Source: JAZGEG01 sp964346665 (GTDB taxonomy: Archaea > Aenigmatarchaeota > Aenigmatarchaeia > QMZP01 > QMZT01). From it: a stretch of 25,867 nucleotides of DNA. Positions 1 through 8,085 of this stretch are shown here, in pieces (positions within the stretch are counted from its first letter, which is position 1; every line of letters starts with the position of its first letter). The stretch spans positions 1 to 25,867 of the forward strand of contig CAYFVC010000068.1 in NCBI GenBank assembly GCA_964346665.1, read 5' to 3'. Below the pieces are notes generated by a model. It was not told the origin of the DNA. It ran no database searches and saw nothing but the letters and a program-made list of their open reading frames with translations. The translations under genes were made by a program, and so were the position numbers.

Positions 1-411
1 ATAAGGGGCGAGGTGAGGACGGATAAGATGATATCGGAGTCGCTCGAAAAAGGGAAGAGAATACTCGTTCCTTTCGCCGACCTGAAGAAAAAAACCCTCC
101 TGATATCAGAGATAAACGATCTTGACGAACTTTCACCTGGAGCTTTCGGAATACCCGAGCCGAAAAACCCCAAGGAGTTCCCCCTGGACAAGATAGACCT
201 TGTCGTAATCCCAGGGATCGCGTTCGACAAGAAAGGGAACCGAGTAGGTTACGGAATGGGGTTCTACGACAGGTTCCTGAAAACCCTGAAACCCCACATC
301 CCTCTGATCGCTTTGGCCTACGACCTCCAGATCGTTAATCGCATACCAACGGACGGTAAGGACGTCCGCTTGCATAAGATAATAACTGAGAAAGAGATCA
401 TTGAATGCTGA
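1..411 (+). CDS. 5-formyltetrahydrofolate cyclo-ligase (5'-truncated by window edge)
   Basis: This enzyme converts 5-formyl-THF to 5,10-methenyl-THF with ATP and returns folate to the one-carbon pool used by PurN and PurH nearby. The family glycine-rich substrate-binding motif is clear: VGYGMGFYDRFLK at bases 256-294. Upstream are the basic KGKRILVPF strand and the FPLDKIDLVVIPG segment typical of the family. The frame is open to base 1. The GTG at base 13 falls inside the conserved 'E-V-x-T' motif (here GEVRT), so it is an internal valine and not a start. Family members are about 180-200 residues, so the missing part lies to the left. The 3' end overlaps the convergent next gene by 14 bases. 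The family call is firm; the true start is not visible. Confidence 0.93.
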   Translation: MRGEVRTDKMISESLEKGKRILVPFADLKKKTLLISEINDLDELSPGAFGIPEPKNPKEFPLDKIDLVVIPGIAFDKKGNRVGYGMGFYDRFLKTLKPHIPLIALAYDLQIVNRIPTDGKDVRLHKIITEKEIIEC

Positions 412-880
412 AAATCGCCTCCGCCATCCCGTATTTCGCCTTGTAAGTTCCTTTCGGAACGTCTATCTCTTCGTAATGCGTGTACGTCTGGTTTCCGCAA
501 AGACCTTCCCTTTTCTCGAAGATCTTCATGCTCCATTCGTACTCGTTTTGTTTGCCAACAAACTGTGGACTGCATATCAAAATATCACACCATCCTACAA
601 ATCCTGTTCTTAACGTTCCATTTACACACACTTGGCCCCCTGGAACACGAAATAAGGTCCTTTCCCACTTTCCATCTTCTAGATTATAAATCTGCAGTGT
701 TGGACCCGTGCATGTACAATACATACCGACCCCAAATTCAGAATATTGAATCATCACCTTTTCTCCAGATGAATACGAATTCTTGTCAACGCTTATTGAC
801 TGAAAGATAAACAGAGGTGTAAACACAGCCAGAAGAAAGATGATAACAACGATAACTACAATTCCGAAAATCTTTCTCAT
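398..880 (-). CDS. Unknown membrane-anchored or secreted cysteine-rich protein, Ig-like fold
   Basis: I do not recognise a named family. Residues 1-3 (MRK) are basic and residues 4-26 form a strong hydrophobic helix, so the protein is probably a signal anchor or secreted. The rest (about 130 residues) alternates beta-like segments and contains 'DKNSYSSGEKVMI' and a C-terminal 'PKGTYKAKYGMAEAIFSI'. These resemble the first and last strands of extracytoplasmic Ig-like domains that start with D-K-x-x-Y-x-x-G-E. Six cysteines (55, 57, 85, 98, 103, 128) could form three disulfides, and two N-glycosylation sequons (N87, N130) are present. It lies 48 bases after folC on the same strand and could be the tail of that transcript. 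Nothing links it to folate metabolism apart from position. Confidence 0.75.
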   Translation of the reverse strand: MRKIFGIVVIVVIIFLLAVFTPLFIFQSISVDKNSYSSGEKVMIQYSEFGVGMYCTCTGPTLQIYNLEDGKWERTLFRVPGGQVCVNGTLRTGFVGWCDILICSPQFVGKQNEYEWSMKIFEKREGLCGNQTYTHYEEIDVPKGTYKAKYGMAEAIFSIQ

Positions 881-928
881 GATTTATAATTTTTTCCGGA
901 TGTTATTAAAACTACCGATTTGTTTCGG

Positions 929-2227
929 TCATTTCCTGAAATTCTCGTTGAATTCCCTTCCCATTTTCGCTTTGTTTTTGAACCAGAGCTCCCTCGCTTC
1001 TGCGACCGTGAACAGCGAACCTGTTACCAGAACGAGATCGTTTTTGTCCGCGAGTTTTTTAGCCTTCCTGACAGCATTTTTCACGTCATCAAAAATCAAA
1101 AAGGGTTTTTTGTGTTTTTCCACTTCTTCCCGAAGGTTTTCGATATCCGCCCCCCTATCCATAACCTTGTGCTTCGTTAGGACGAAAAAATCAGTTTTTT
1201 CCGAAATCTCCCTCACCATCTCGGAGATCGATTTGTCCCTGGAAATCCCGAGAACCGTGTAGAGTTTTTCGTAGTCCAGCAAGCCCAAAGATTCGACTAC
1301 GTTTCTTAAAGACTCTGGGTCTTTCGCCCCGTCAAGCAAAATCAATGGTTTCTCGTTCACCACCTCGAATCTTCCCGGCCATCTGACATTTTTCAATCCG
1401 TTTTTTATTGCTCCTGTAGGAATTTTTCTGTTCAATGAATTGATTGCGGTGAGCGCGCAGCTGATATTCCTCAACTGGAACTTTCCCGCCAAGGGAACGC
1501 GAATCATCGAGCCTTCGAAATCGAAAGAATTTCCCTTTGAATCGGATTTCGCATTTTCCAGTTTCATCCCGCTTAGGAATTCCGCCTTCCTTTCCCTGCA
1601 AATACTTTTCAGGATTTTCAGGACTTTTGGGTTTTCTGATCCAGTCACGAGTATTCCGTTCTCCTTTATTATCCCTGCCTTTTCCTCCGTGATCTTTTCA
1701 ATGGTTTTCCCCAGGATGTCCGTGTGTTCGAGAGAAACATTCGTTATGACCGAAACTTCGGGATTCACAACATTTGTCGCGTCTAAGCGTCCACCTAAAC
1801 CGACTTCTAGCACTGCGAAATCTATTTTTTTCTCCCTGAAGTATTCGAATGCGAGGGAAGTAATGAATTCGAAAAATGTTGGAGTTTCGAAATTATCGCC
1901 GACTTTATCGGCCAAAGGTTTTATCCTTTCAACAAGCCTTACGAAATCCCTCTCCGAGATCCTCCTTCCGTCCACCACGATCCTCTCTGCGAAATCCCAT
2001 AAATGTGGCTTTGTGAACACTCCTACTTTGTAACCCGATTCCTTAAGGATAGAACCGAGCATAACGCAGGTCGAGCCCTTCCCGCTCGTCCCTCCGACAA
2101 GTATAGAGCGAAAACTCCTTTCCGGATTCCCAAGGAACGACAGCAATCTCTCGACCCTCTCCAGACCTAGCTTTATACCGAGCATGTTCAAATGTTGTAC
2201 GTAATCCTTCGCTTGGTCGTAATTCAT
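929..2227 (-). CDS. folC: Folylpolyglutamate synthase / dihydrofolate synthase
   Basis: This Mur-ligase-family enzyme adds glutamate to folates with ATP, which retains them in the cell and suits them to downstream enzymes. The N-terminal GIKLGLERVERLL is the FolC signature start. The P-loop GGTSGKGST lies at residues 45-53. 'FAVLEVGLGGRLDATNVV' and 'NVSLEHTDILG...EKAGIIK' are the standard FolC central motifs. The C-terminal Mur ligase domain includes the 'LLDGAKDPESL' segment. At 432 residues it is full length. The usual 'TSPHL' substrate motif reads TKPHL here. It follows purH by 23 bases. The gap and the end of purH hold an AT-rich TATA-like stretch (about 2242-2252), so it may have its own promoter as well as read-through from purN-purH. 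It could be mono- or bifunctional; sequence alone does not decide. Confidence 0.95.
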   Translation of the reverse strand: MNYDQAKDYVQHLNMLGIKLGLERVERLLSFLGNPERSFRSILVGGTSGKGSTCVMLGSILKESGYKVGVFTKPHLWDFAERIVVDGRRISERDFVRLVERIKPLADKVGDNFETPTFFEFITSLAFEYFREKKIDFAVLEVGLGGRLDATNVVNPEVSVITNVSLEHTDILGKTIEKITEEKAGIIKENGILVTGSENPKVLKILKSICRERKAEFLSGMKLENAKSDSKGNSFDFEGSMIRVPLAGKFQLRNISCALTAINSLNRKIPTGAIKNGLKNVRWPGRFEVVNEKPLILLDGAKDPESLRNVVESLGLLDYEKLYTVLGISRDKSISEMVREISEKTDFFVLTKHKVMDRGADIENLREEVEKHKKPFLIFDDVKNAVRKAKKLADKNDLVLVTGSLFTVAEARELWFKNKAKMGREFNENFRK

Positions 2228-2250
2228 AAGAATAATGCGGGTTTAATTTT

Positions 2251-3813
2251 TTAATGTTTGAACATCCTTCTTCCCGTAAAGATCATCACTACCCCGAAGC
2301 GGTTGCATGCCTCTATGACTTCCTTGTCTTTCACCGACCCGCCAGGCTGGATTATAAAGCGGATTCCGTATTTGTTCGCCTCCTCTATAGAATCCGGGAA
2401 CGGGAAGAAAGAATCACTCGCTAGAACACATTTTGAAATCTCGTTTTCATCCAGCTTCATAAATTCGAGGTTCTCCTTCGCCTTCTCCGCCGCTATCTTT
2501 AAAGATCCCACCCTGTTTGGTTGTCCCGCACCCATGCCGATCACGTGGAAAAATCCAGGTTTGTATTCCCTCGCGATGACGATAGCGTTCGATTTCGTAT
2601 GCTTACAGGCAAGACAAGCGAACCTAGCGAGATCTTTCTTTTCTTCAGGGAATTTTCCTTTCGTAACGTTCTTGAAATCCTTTTTTTCCGCGTATCCGAT
2701 GTTTCTGTCCTGTTCGAGCAGACCGCCTGAAAGAAAGCGATATTGCGTTTTTTCCATATCGAAATCAGGGACTTCGAGAAGTCTCAGGTTCTCCTTGCCT
2801 TTCAAAACACTTTTTGCTCCCTCCTCGAATTCCGGGGCGATCAGGACCTCGACAAATTTATCCTTTAAGAATTCCGCTGTTTCCTTGTCAACTGGTTTCG
2901 TGAAGGCTATCACGCTCCCGAAAGCGGAGACAGGATCACCATCCCAAGCAGCTTTTAATGCTTCGGTTAGGTTTTCACCCGTCGAGTAACCGCATGGATT
3001 CGTGTGCTTTATTATCGCAACCCCTGTTCCCTTCAGATCACTGACCGCCTCAACCGCGCTTTCCACGTCCACGTAATTGTTGTAGGACATTTCCTTCCCT
3101 TGAATTTGCTTAGCATCAACCACACCTTTCGAAAAGTTTTTGAATATTTTCGCTTTTTGATGCCAGTTCTCTCCGTAGCGGAGGGATTTTCCCTTGAAGA
3201 ATTTCAGCCTCAAGACGTATTCGTCGGCAAATCTCTTGCTAAGGAAGCGATCTATTTCCGAATCGTAGTCAGCGGTCCTTCTGAAAGCCTGCAACGCGAA
3301 AGAACGTCTTGTTTCATGATCGACGTCGCCCTTGGATTTCAGCTGGGATATAACAGTGTTATAATTTCCAGGATCAACGATCACCACAACATCTTTATAA
3401 TTCTTAGCCGCGGAGCGAATCAAAGAGGGACCTCCGATATCTATGTTCTCAATCGCATCCTCTATTGAAACTTTTGGATTCTCAACAGTTTTCTCAAACT
3501 GGTAGAGATTCACAACAACCATGTCGATGGGAGGGATTCGAAATTTTTCCATCTGTTTCCTGTGTTCTTTCTTACCCCTTACAGCTAGTATCCCTCCATG
3601 TATTTTCGGGTGGAGCGTGCGTACGCGTCCGTCCATGATTTCAGGGAAATTGGTGTAGTCCCCTATGTACGTTACCTTCACCCCCTTCTCCTTCAGAAGC
3701 TTTGCAGTCCCCCCTGTAGAAATTATCTCGATCCCGAGCTTCGCTAGCGAACGTGCGAAATCAACAATACCCTTCTTCTCTGTAACGGAAATCAAAGCGC
3801 GTTTGATTTTCAT
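2251..3813 (-). CDS. purH: Bifunctional AICAR formyltransferase / IMP cyclohydrolase
   Basis: This enzyme carries out the last two steps of IMP synthesis: formyl transfer from 10-formyl-THF to AICAR, then ring closure. The N-terminal cyclohydrolase domain (about residues 1-190) has 'RALISVTEKKGI', 'STGGTAKLL' and 'GRVRTLHPKIHGGIL'. The C-terminal transformylase domain has 'LRYGENWHQKA', the catalytic KHTNPCG stretch, 'GAGQPNRV', 'ASDSFFPFPDSI' and a C-terminal 'VMIFTGRRMFKH', the canonical PurH ending. At 520 residues it is complete. Its ATG overlaps the purN stop as ATGA, so the two are translationally coupled, with purN upstream. Many archaea instead split these steps between PurP and PurO, so a fused bacterial-type PurH here suggests an old or recent acquisition. 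Confidence 0.98.
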   Translation of the reverse strand: MKIKRALISVTEKKGIVDFARSLAKLGIEIISTGGTAKLLKEKGVKVTYIGDYTNFPEIMDGRVRTLHPKIHGGILAVRGKKEHRKQMEKFRIPPIDMVVVNLYQFEKTVENPKVSIEDAIENIDIGGPSLIRSAAKNYKDVVVIVDPGNYNTVISQLKSKGDVDHETRRSFALQAFRRTADYDSEIDRFLSKRFADEYVLRLKFFKGKSLRYGENWHQKAKIFKNFSKGVVDAKQIQGKEMSYNNYVDVESAVEAVSDLKGTGVAIIKHTNPCGYSTGENLTEALKAAWDGDPVSAFGSVIAFTKPVDKETAEFLKDKFVEVLIAPEFEEGAKSVLKGKENLRLLEVPDFDMEKTQYRFLSGGLLEQDRNIGYAEKKDFKNVTKGKFPEEKKDLARFACLACKHTKSNAIVIAREYKPGFFHVIGMGAGQPNRVGSLKIAAEKAKENLEFMKLDENEISKCVLASDSFFPFPDSIEEANKYGIRFIIQPGGSVKDKEVIEACNRFGVVMIFTGRRMFKH

Positions 3814-4424
3814 TTCGCTATCATCACCCTGTTTCCCTCTACCTTTATCTTCCCCTCTGCGAACTTCCGTATCGCTTCTTTCAAAACCTCCTGCTCCGCA
3901 CCCTGAACCTTCGCTTTCAGGGTTTCAGCCGTATCGCTGTCCTCCACTATCACGGGCTTCTGCATTATTATCGGTCCTTTGTCAACATCCGGCGTAACGA
4001 AATGGAGTGTGCAACCAGTAACCTTTATCCCACGATTAAGGACTTCCTCGTGAACGTTCGTGTCCATCTCCCCAGCAAACAGCGGAAGCAAAGAAGGATG
4101 TATATTCATAATCCTGTTCTCATAATGCTTACAGAACCAAGGCGAGAGTATCCTCATGAAACCTATGAGCAGAACGAGCTCTGCTCCTCTCTTATCGAAT
4201 TCCTTTGCAGCCGCCTTGTCGAACAGAATCTTTCTCTTTCCCTCGTACTCTATGAATATCGCCTCTATCCCGTGATTCCTTGCGCGCTCGAGGATAAAAG
4301 CTTCCTCCTCGTTCGAAATCACGCAGACGATCTCCGCGTCCAATTCCCCTCTTTCAATCGAGTCTATTATAGCCTGCATGTCCGTTCCCTTTGTCGAACC
4401 CAAAACACCAATTTTTAAAGTCAT
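3810..4424 (-). CDS. purN: Phosphoribosylglycinamide formyltransferase (10-formyl-THF-dependent)
   Basis: This enzyme transfers the formyl group from 10-formyl-THF to GAR. The N-terminal 'KIGVLGSTKGTDMQAIID' is the phosphate-binding start. 'NIHPSLLP' carries the catalytic Asn and His, and 'VTGCTLHFVTPDVDKGPIIMQ' carries the catalytic Asp. At 204 residues it is full length. The start is fixed by AAGGTGAT placed three bases before the ATG, a good match to an archaeal Shine-Dalgarno, and by a TATA-like box at 4464-4476. It is the first gene of a purN-purH-folC unit, with a 4-base overlap into purH. The 'MDTNVHEEVL' loop, where many bacterial enzymes have a GLHTH-like sequence, is a minor variation. 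The family assignment is secure. Confidence 0.97.
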   Translation of the reverse strand: MTLKIGVLGSTKGTDMQAIIDSIERGELDAEIVCVISNEEEAFILERARNHGIEAIFIEYEGKRKILFDKAAAKEFDKRGAELVLLIGFMRILSPWFCKHYENRIMNIHPSLLPLFAGEMDTNVHEEVLNRGIKVTGCTLHFVTPDVDKGPIIMQKPVIVEDSDTAETLKAKVQGAEQEVLKEAIRKFAEGKIKVEGNRVMIAK

Positions 4425-4463
4425 CGCATCACCTTAATTGAATATATTACCCAATTGTTTTTG

Positions 4464-4476
4464 TTTTTTAAAAATT
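4464..4476 (-). promoter_or_regulatory. TATA-like promoter for purN-purH-folC
   Basis: The minus strand reads AATTTTTAAAAAA about 40-52 bases upstream of the purN ATG, in the 81-base gap after the unknown gene at 4506-4856. This spacing would give a leader of roughly 15-25 bases that contains the AAGGTGAT ribosome binding site seen just ahead of the ATG. A second AT-rich stretch (AATATATT, about 4440-4448) lies closer to the start and is an alternative. Confidence 0.45.
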
Positions 4477-4505
4477 AACGTTTCGCTAAAAATAAATAAA
4501 AGAAT

Positions 4506-4856
4506 TTATAATTGTATTTTTAATTCCCTATAGTTCGATCCATGTACCCTTCTAATTTTATGTCCATAATCACTTTTTAAACCTCTAACATACGATTCCG
4601 TTACTGCACGCAATATAACAGTGTTTCCGTTTGAACTACAACTAGTTTCTTCAGTTATTTCACTCTTTTTATAATGTAAGTCAAAATTCTTACATATATT
4701 TCTACTTATTCCTACATGTTCTGTTTTTATGAAATAATTCCCTACTTTTATTTTTTTAGTCTTCACGTATTTTCCCTCGGTTCCTGTTCCAGAACTTACA
4801 TGTTTCCCTTTGTTGAAAGCGTGCTTCTTTGATTTGCCAAACCTTCTCTTTCCCAT
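4506..4856 (-). CDS. Unknown small basic protein, AT-rich gene
   Basis: I do not recognise this protein (116 residues). It begins with a lysine- and arginine-rich stretch, MGKRRFGKSKKHAFNKGK, and is basic throughout, as expected of a nucleic-acid-binding or otherwise charged protein. It has three cysteines (an 'ICKNF' site and a 'SCSSN' site) and no membrane segment. It lies between folD (31 bases upstream) and purN (81 bases downstream), all on the same strand. Composition differs from its neighbours: I count 36 G+C in bases 4501-4620, against 62 in bases 4261-4380 of purN. This suggests a recent arrival or an orphan gene. The alternative, a chance open frame, is possible but less likely given its length and clean position between genes. 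Confidence 0.6.
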   Translation of the reverse strand: MGKRRFGKSKKHAFNKGKHVSSGTGTEGKYVKTKKIKVGNYFIKTEHVGISRNICKNFDLHYKKSEITEETSCSSNGNTVILRAVTESYVRGLKSDYGHKIRRVHGSNYRELKIQL

Positions 4857-4887
4857 CTTAACTTACAAATAGCAAATAATTTAAATT

Positions 4888-5739
4888 CTATTCACGCAAA
4901 GACCTTTCAGCTGAAATAATCGTGTTTTCCAGAACCATCGCCACGGTGAGTGGACCGACCCCTCCGGGCACAGGGGTTATGTGCGAGACCTTGTATTCCA
5001 CGTTATCGAAATCAACATCCCCGATGATTTTTTTACCGACCCTGTTAATACCAACATCAACAACAACAGCCTCGTCTTTAACCATGTCTCCGGTGACGAA
5101 TCTCGGTTTTCCAACCGCTACAACAAGGATGTCCGCATTTTTTGAATGACCTTTCAAATCCTTGGTTTTCGAATGGCATACCGTGACTGTTGCGTTTCTC
5201 TTAAGGAACATAAGCGAAAGAGGCTTCCCCACTATGTTGCTCCTCCCGATCACCACAACGTTTCTCCCATCTATCTCTATATTCTCGTAATCCAGCATTT
5301 TAATTATCCCTTTCGGCGTGCAAGGTTCGAATATTGCTTCGCCCACAAACAAATTCCCTAGGTTGTAAGTAGTCAAACCGTCCACGTCCTTTTCCGGGCA
5401 TATAGTATCAATAACCTTCTGCTCATCCAGATGTTTAGGAAGCGGGAGCTGCACGAGGATTCCGTGAACACCCTCGTCCGAATTAAGCTTTTCTATCATT
5501 TTCAAAAGTTCATTTTGTTTTATATCTTTAGGGAACTTGTGCAGTTCGGCTTTTATCCCTATCTCCCCTGAGGATCGAATCTTCTTTTCCACGTAAATCT
5601 CCGAGGCCGGATTGAAACCGACAAGAATTATGTCAAGCTTGGGTTCGATCCCCATTTCCTTAAGGATGTTAACCCTCCTCTTCAATTCCTTTAGTATATA
5701 CTGTGAGATACTCTTCCCATCTATAACTTTCGTTTTCAT
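4888..5739 (-). CDS. folD: Methylenetetrahydrofolate dehydrogenase / methenyltetrahydrofolate cyclohydrolase
   Basis: This enzyme interconverts 5,10-methylene-THF and 10-formyl-THF using NADP(H), so it supplies the formyl donor for PurN and PurH. The catalytic region 'SEIYVEKKIRSSGEIGI' carries the conserved Tyr and Lys. 'GILVQLPLPKHL' and 'PEKDVDGLT' are the FolD signatures. 'PCTPKGI' and 'VVIGRSNIVGKPLSLMFL' begin the Rossmann-type cofactor domain, and the end has 'ITPVPGGVGPLTVAMVLENT'. At 283 residues it is complete. Its ATG overlaps the purD stop as ATGA, so purD and folD are coupled. This is established family knowledge and I see no missing key residue. Confidence 0.98.
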   Translation of the reverse strand: MKTKVIDGKSISQYILKELKRRVNILKEMGIEPKLDIILVGFNPASEIYVEKKIRSSGEIGIKAELHKFPKDIKQNELLKMIEKLNSDEGVHGILVQLPLPKHLDEQKVIDTICPEKDVDGLTTYNLGNLFVGEAIFEPCTPKGIIKMLDYENIEIDGRNVVVIGRSNIVGKPLSLMFLKRNATVTVCHSKTKDLKGHSKNADILVVAVGKPRFVTGDMVKDEAVVVDVGINRVGKKIIGDVDFDNVEYKVSHITPVPGGVGPLTVAMVLENTIISAERSLRE

Positions 5740-7052
5740 CTCCTACTCCTTATAATCTTCATGTGGCGTATACGCCTTTCGATCAACTCTTTCGTTCCTA
5801 TGTCCTCCCTGTGGAACACATTTCCCTTAACCGATTTTATCGATTCTTCTGCGATCCTCTCTGCTTTCCCAAAATCTTTCGAAATCCCGACGAAGGCTAA
5901 CGCTCGTGACCCGCTCATGTACAAACCGTCCTGTTTTTGGTCAACCGAGGCGTAATACATCCTCGCATTCGGAACTTGCGAGACTTCGATTCTCTCTCCT
6001 TTCGCGGGGTTTTCAGGATAACCTTTCGGCACGACGTATTTACAAACAGTTGATTTCCCTTCAAACTTCGCTTTCACTTTCGATAACCCATTGTTTATCA
6101 CACCATAACATATATCTATGAAATCGCTCCTAAGGATCGGAAGGACATTCATAGCTTCCGGATCTCCCAACCTAGCGTTGTATTCGAGAAGCTTCACCTC
6201 GTCCTTTGTCACGATGAAACCTCCGTACATAACTCCCTTGTACAAAGAACCGGTTTCCTTAAGAATCGCCTTCGCAACGAGCTCCGTGATTCTATGGGCT
6301 TCCTTTATATCGCTTTTCTTGAGGAATGGTAAGAGATGATCTGAACACGAATACGAGCCCATCCCTCCTGTGTTAGGTCCCTGGTCGCCGGGATACGCTC
6401 TCTTGTGATCCTGCGCGGGCGGGCAATCCAGAACGAACTTCCCGTCCGTGAAACTTTGGAGGGAGAATTCCTCACCTTCCAAACGCTCCTCCACTATAAC
6501 GGACGGATGCGTTTTCAGGACCTCCTCGCAGTATTTCAAAGCGTCTTCCGTTCCTTCAAGATGTTCTCCGTGAACCTTCACTCCCTTCCCTCCTGTCAAC
6601 CCATCAGGCTTCACCACGAACGAATCGAGAGAATAGAGAAATTCCTTCACGCCGTCCATGCTCGTGAAGACCTTGAATTCTGGCAAACCCGGGATATTGT
6701 ACTTCTCCATCAACAGACGGGTGAAAGATTTCGATGTTTCGAGTTTCGCTAGCTCCTTTGTCGGCCCTATAGAGGGAATCCCGACCCTAGCGAGGGAGTC
6801 CACTACTCCTAAATCAAGCGGTGCTTCCGGGCCTATCACACAGAAATCCGGTTTGACCTGATTCGCGAAATTCGTCACTTTCGCTAGATCATCATACTCC
6901 CCTATCTCGGAATGTTTCGAAAGAGATCGAATCCCAGGGTTGTTAGATTTTATGTACGAAAAAAGCGAAGGATTCTGCGGGGAATTACGAACAGCCTCCG
7001 CGATGGAGTGTTCGCGAGCTCCATTCCCTATAAGCAGAACCTTAACTGTCAT
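5736..7052 (-). CDS. purD: Phosphoribosylamine-glycine ligase (GAR synthetase)
   Basis: This ATP-grasp ligase joins phosphoribosylamine, the PurF product, to glycine. The N-terminal domain has 'VLLIGNGAREHSIAEAV' and 'PDFCVIGPEAPLDLGVVD'. The ATP-grasp core has 'FVVKPDGLTGGKGVKV', 'VIVEERLEGEEFSLQ', 'PNTGGMGSYS' and 'YNARLGDPEAM', the last carrying the metal-binding Glu/Asn region. At 438 residues it is full length. It is the first gene of a purD-folD unit. Its start lies 20 bases from a palindromic TATA-like box shared with divergent kae1. The phosphoribosylamine it consumes is unstable, which fits the closeness of purF, although kae1 is inserted between them. Confidence 0.97.
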   Translation of the reverse strand: MTVKVLLIGNGAREHSIAEAVRNSPQNPSLFSYIKSNNPGIRSLSKHSEIGEYDDLAKVTNFANQVKPDFCVIGPEAPLDLGVVDSLARVGIPSIGPTKELAKLETSKSFTRLLMEKYNIPGLPEFKVFTSMDGVKEFLYSLDSFVVKPDGLTGGKGVKVHGEHLEGTEDALKYCEEVLKTHPSVIVEERLEGEEFSLQSFTDGKFVLDCPPAQDHKRAYPGDQGPNTGGMGSYSCSDHLLPFLKKSDIKEAHRITELVAKAILKETGSLYKGVMYGGFIVTKDEVKLLEYNARLGDPEAMNVLPILRSDFIDICYGVINNGLSKVKAKFEGKSTVCKYVVPKGYPENPAKGERIEVSQVPNARMYYASVDQKQDGLYMSGSRALAFVGISKDFGKAERIAEESIKSVKGNVFHREDIGTKELIERRIRHMKIIRSRR

Positions 7053-7072
7053 ACCAATCTATTCGATTCGTG

Positions 7073-7084
7073 ATTTTTAAAAAT
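7073..7084. promoter_or_regulatory. Shared palindromic TATA-like box between purD and kae1
   Basis: ATTTTTAAAAAT is a perfect 12-base palindrome in the 61-base gap between divergent purD and kae1. It lies 20 bases from the purD ATG and 29 bases from the kae1 ATG. Either distance would suit a leaderless or very short-leader archaeal transcript, and I see no other equally good TATA box in the gap. Both genes may therefore use one TBP site in opposite directions. This is inferred from sequence only. Confidence 0.5.
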
Positions 7085-7113
7085 ATTGGAAGGATTAATT
7101 AAACAGTGGTTTT

Positions 7114-8085
7114 ATGATTTGTTTAGGAATTGAGAGCACAGCGCACACATTCGGGGTAGGAATTTGCGATGAAAAAGGCAAAATCCTTGCGAACGAGAAA
7201 TCTGTGTATAAACCGAAGGCCGGCTGGGGAATCGTCCCCATGGATGCTGGAAAACACCATGAGAAAGCTAAGGAAAAGGTTCTGAAAGAAGCCCTGAGAA
7301 AAGCGAATCTCGAAATTAAAGATATCGATGTAATAGCTTATTCCAGAGGACCAGGTCTCCCGCCCTGTCTTTACAAGGGTTTGGAGCTAGCAACAGAACT
7401 CGCTAAAAAATATCGAAAACCTTTGGTAGGGATTAACCACTGTGTTGCGCACATCGAGATCGGTAGGCTGACTTCAGGATTCGAAGATCCTGTCGTTGTT
7501 TACGTGTCCGGAGGGAACACGCAGATCATTTCTTTTTCCGAGGGTCGCTACCGAGTGTTCGGCGAATGCATGGACATTGGAATAGGGAACGCCCTCGACA
7601 AGTTCGGACGATCCGTAGGTCTCGACTTCCCCCAGGCTCCCGAAATCGAGATTCTCGCCAGAAAAGGGAAGTGGGTCGATCTTCCATACGTGGTGAAAGG
7701 GATGGACTTGTCTTTTTCCGGAATACTCACAGCATGCATAAACAAACACGAGAGAGGCGAGAAACTCGAAAACCTCTGTTTCTCTATTCAGGAAGTCTTT
7801 TTTTCCATGTTGACCGAGGTGACAGAAAGAGCGCTCGCGCATTTAGGAAAGGACGAAGTCCTGCTCACGGGAGGAGTTGCAACGAACCTTCGTTTGCAGG
7901 AGATGATGAATACTATGTGCAAGGAGAGAAGAGCGAAATTCGATTTCGTTCGCAAGGAATTCGCAGGTGATAACGGGGCAATGATCGCATGGACAGGGAT
8001 CCTAGCTCACAAATCAGACCTAAAAATTTCGAAAGACGTGGATTCGAGATGGAGAACGGATGATGTTGAAGTTGGTTGGCTTTAA
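7114..8085 (+). CDS. kae1: KEOPS complex subunit Kae1 (tRNA t6A synthesis)
   Basis: This is the catalytic subunit of KEOPS, which transfers threonylcarbamoyl to A37 of ANN-decoding tRNAs. The ASKHA-fold start 'CLGIESTAHTFGVGI' is followed by 'AYSRGPGLPPCLYKGLELA', the metal-binding H109-x3-H113 in 'NHCVAHIEIGR', 'VYVSGGNTQI', 'LLTGGVATNLRL' and a C-terminal 'AGDNGAMIAW' carrying a further ligand Asp. At 323 residues it is Kae1 alone, without the C-terminal Bud32 kinase fused to it in some euryarchaea. It is oriented against purF and purD and overlaps the purF 3' end by 4 bases. The archaeal 'GKHHEKA' start region distinguishes it from bacterial TsaD. Confidence 0.96.
   Translation: MICLGIESTAHTFGVGICDEKGKILANEKSVYKPKAGWGIVPMDAGKHHEKAKEKVLKEALRKANLEIKDIDVIAYSRGPGLPPCLYKGLELATELAKKYRKPLVGINHCVAHIEIGRLTSGFEDPVVVYVSGGNTQIISFSEGRYRVFGECMDIGIGNALDKFGRSVGLDFPQAPEIEILARKGKWVDLPYVVKGMDLSFSGILTACINKHERGEKLENLCFSIQEVFFSMLTEVTERALAHLGKDEVLLTGGVATNLRLQEMMNTMCKERRAKFDFVRKEFAGDNGAMIAWTGILAHKSDLKISKDVDSRWRTDDVEVGWL

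Noticed and set aside
13..411. Starting the first gene at the GTG at base 13
   Set aside because: The GTG falls inside the conserved E-V-x-T motif of the cyclo-ligase family and the frame is open to base 1, so it is an internal valine of a gene cut by the window edge.
1440..2033. 197-residue open frame on the plus strand
   Set aside because: It lies wholly antisense to folC, is rich in Ser/Phe/Leu as expected of a reverse reading, and shows no motif.
7114..8085. Kae1-Bud32 fusion
   Set aside because: The frame ends after the Kae1 domain at 323 residues, and the following bases are purF on the other strand.
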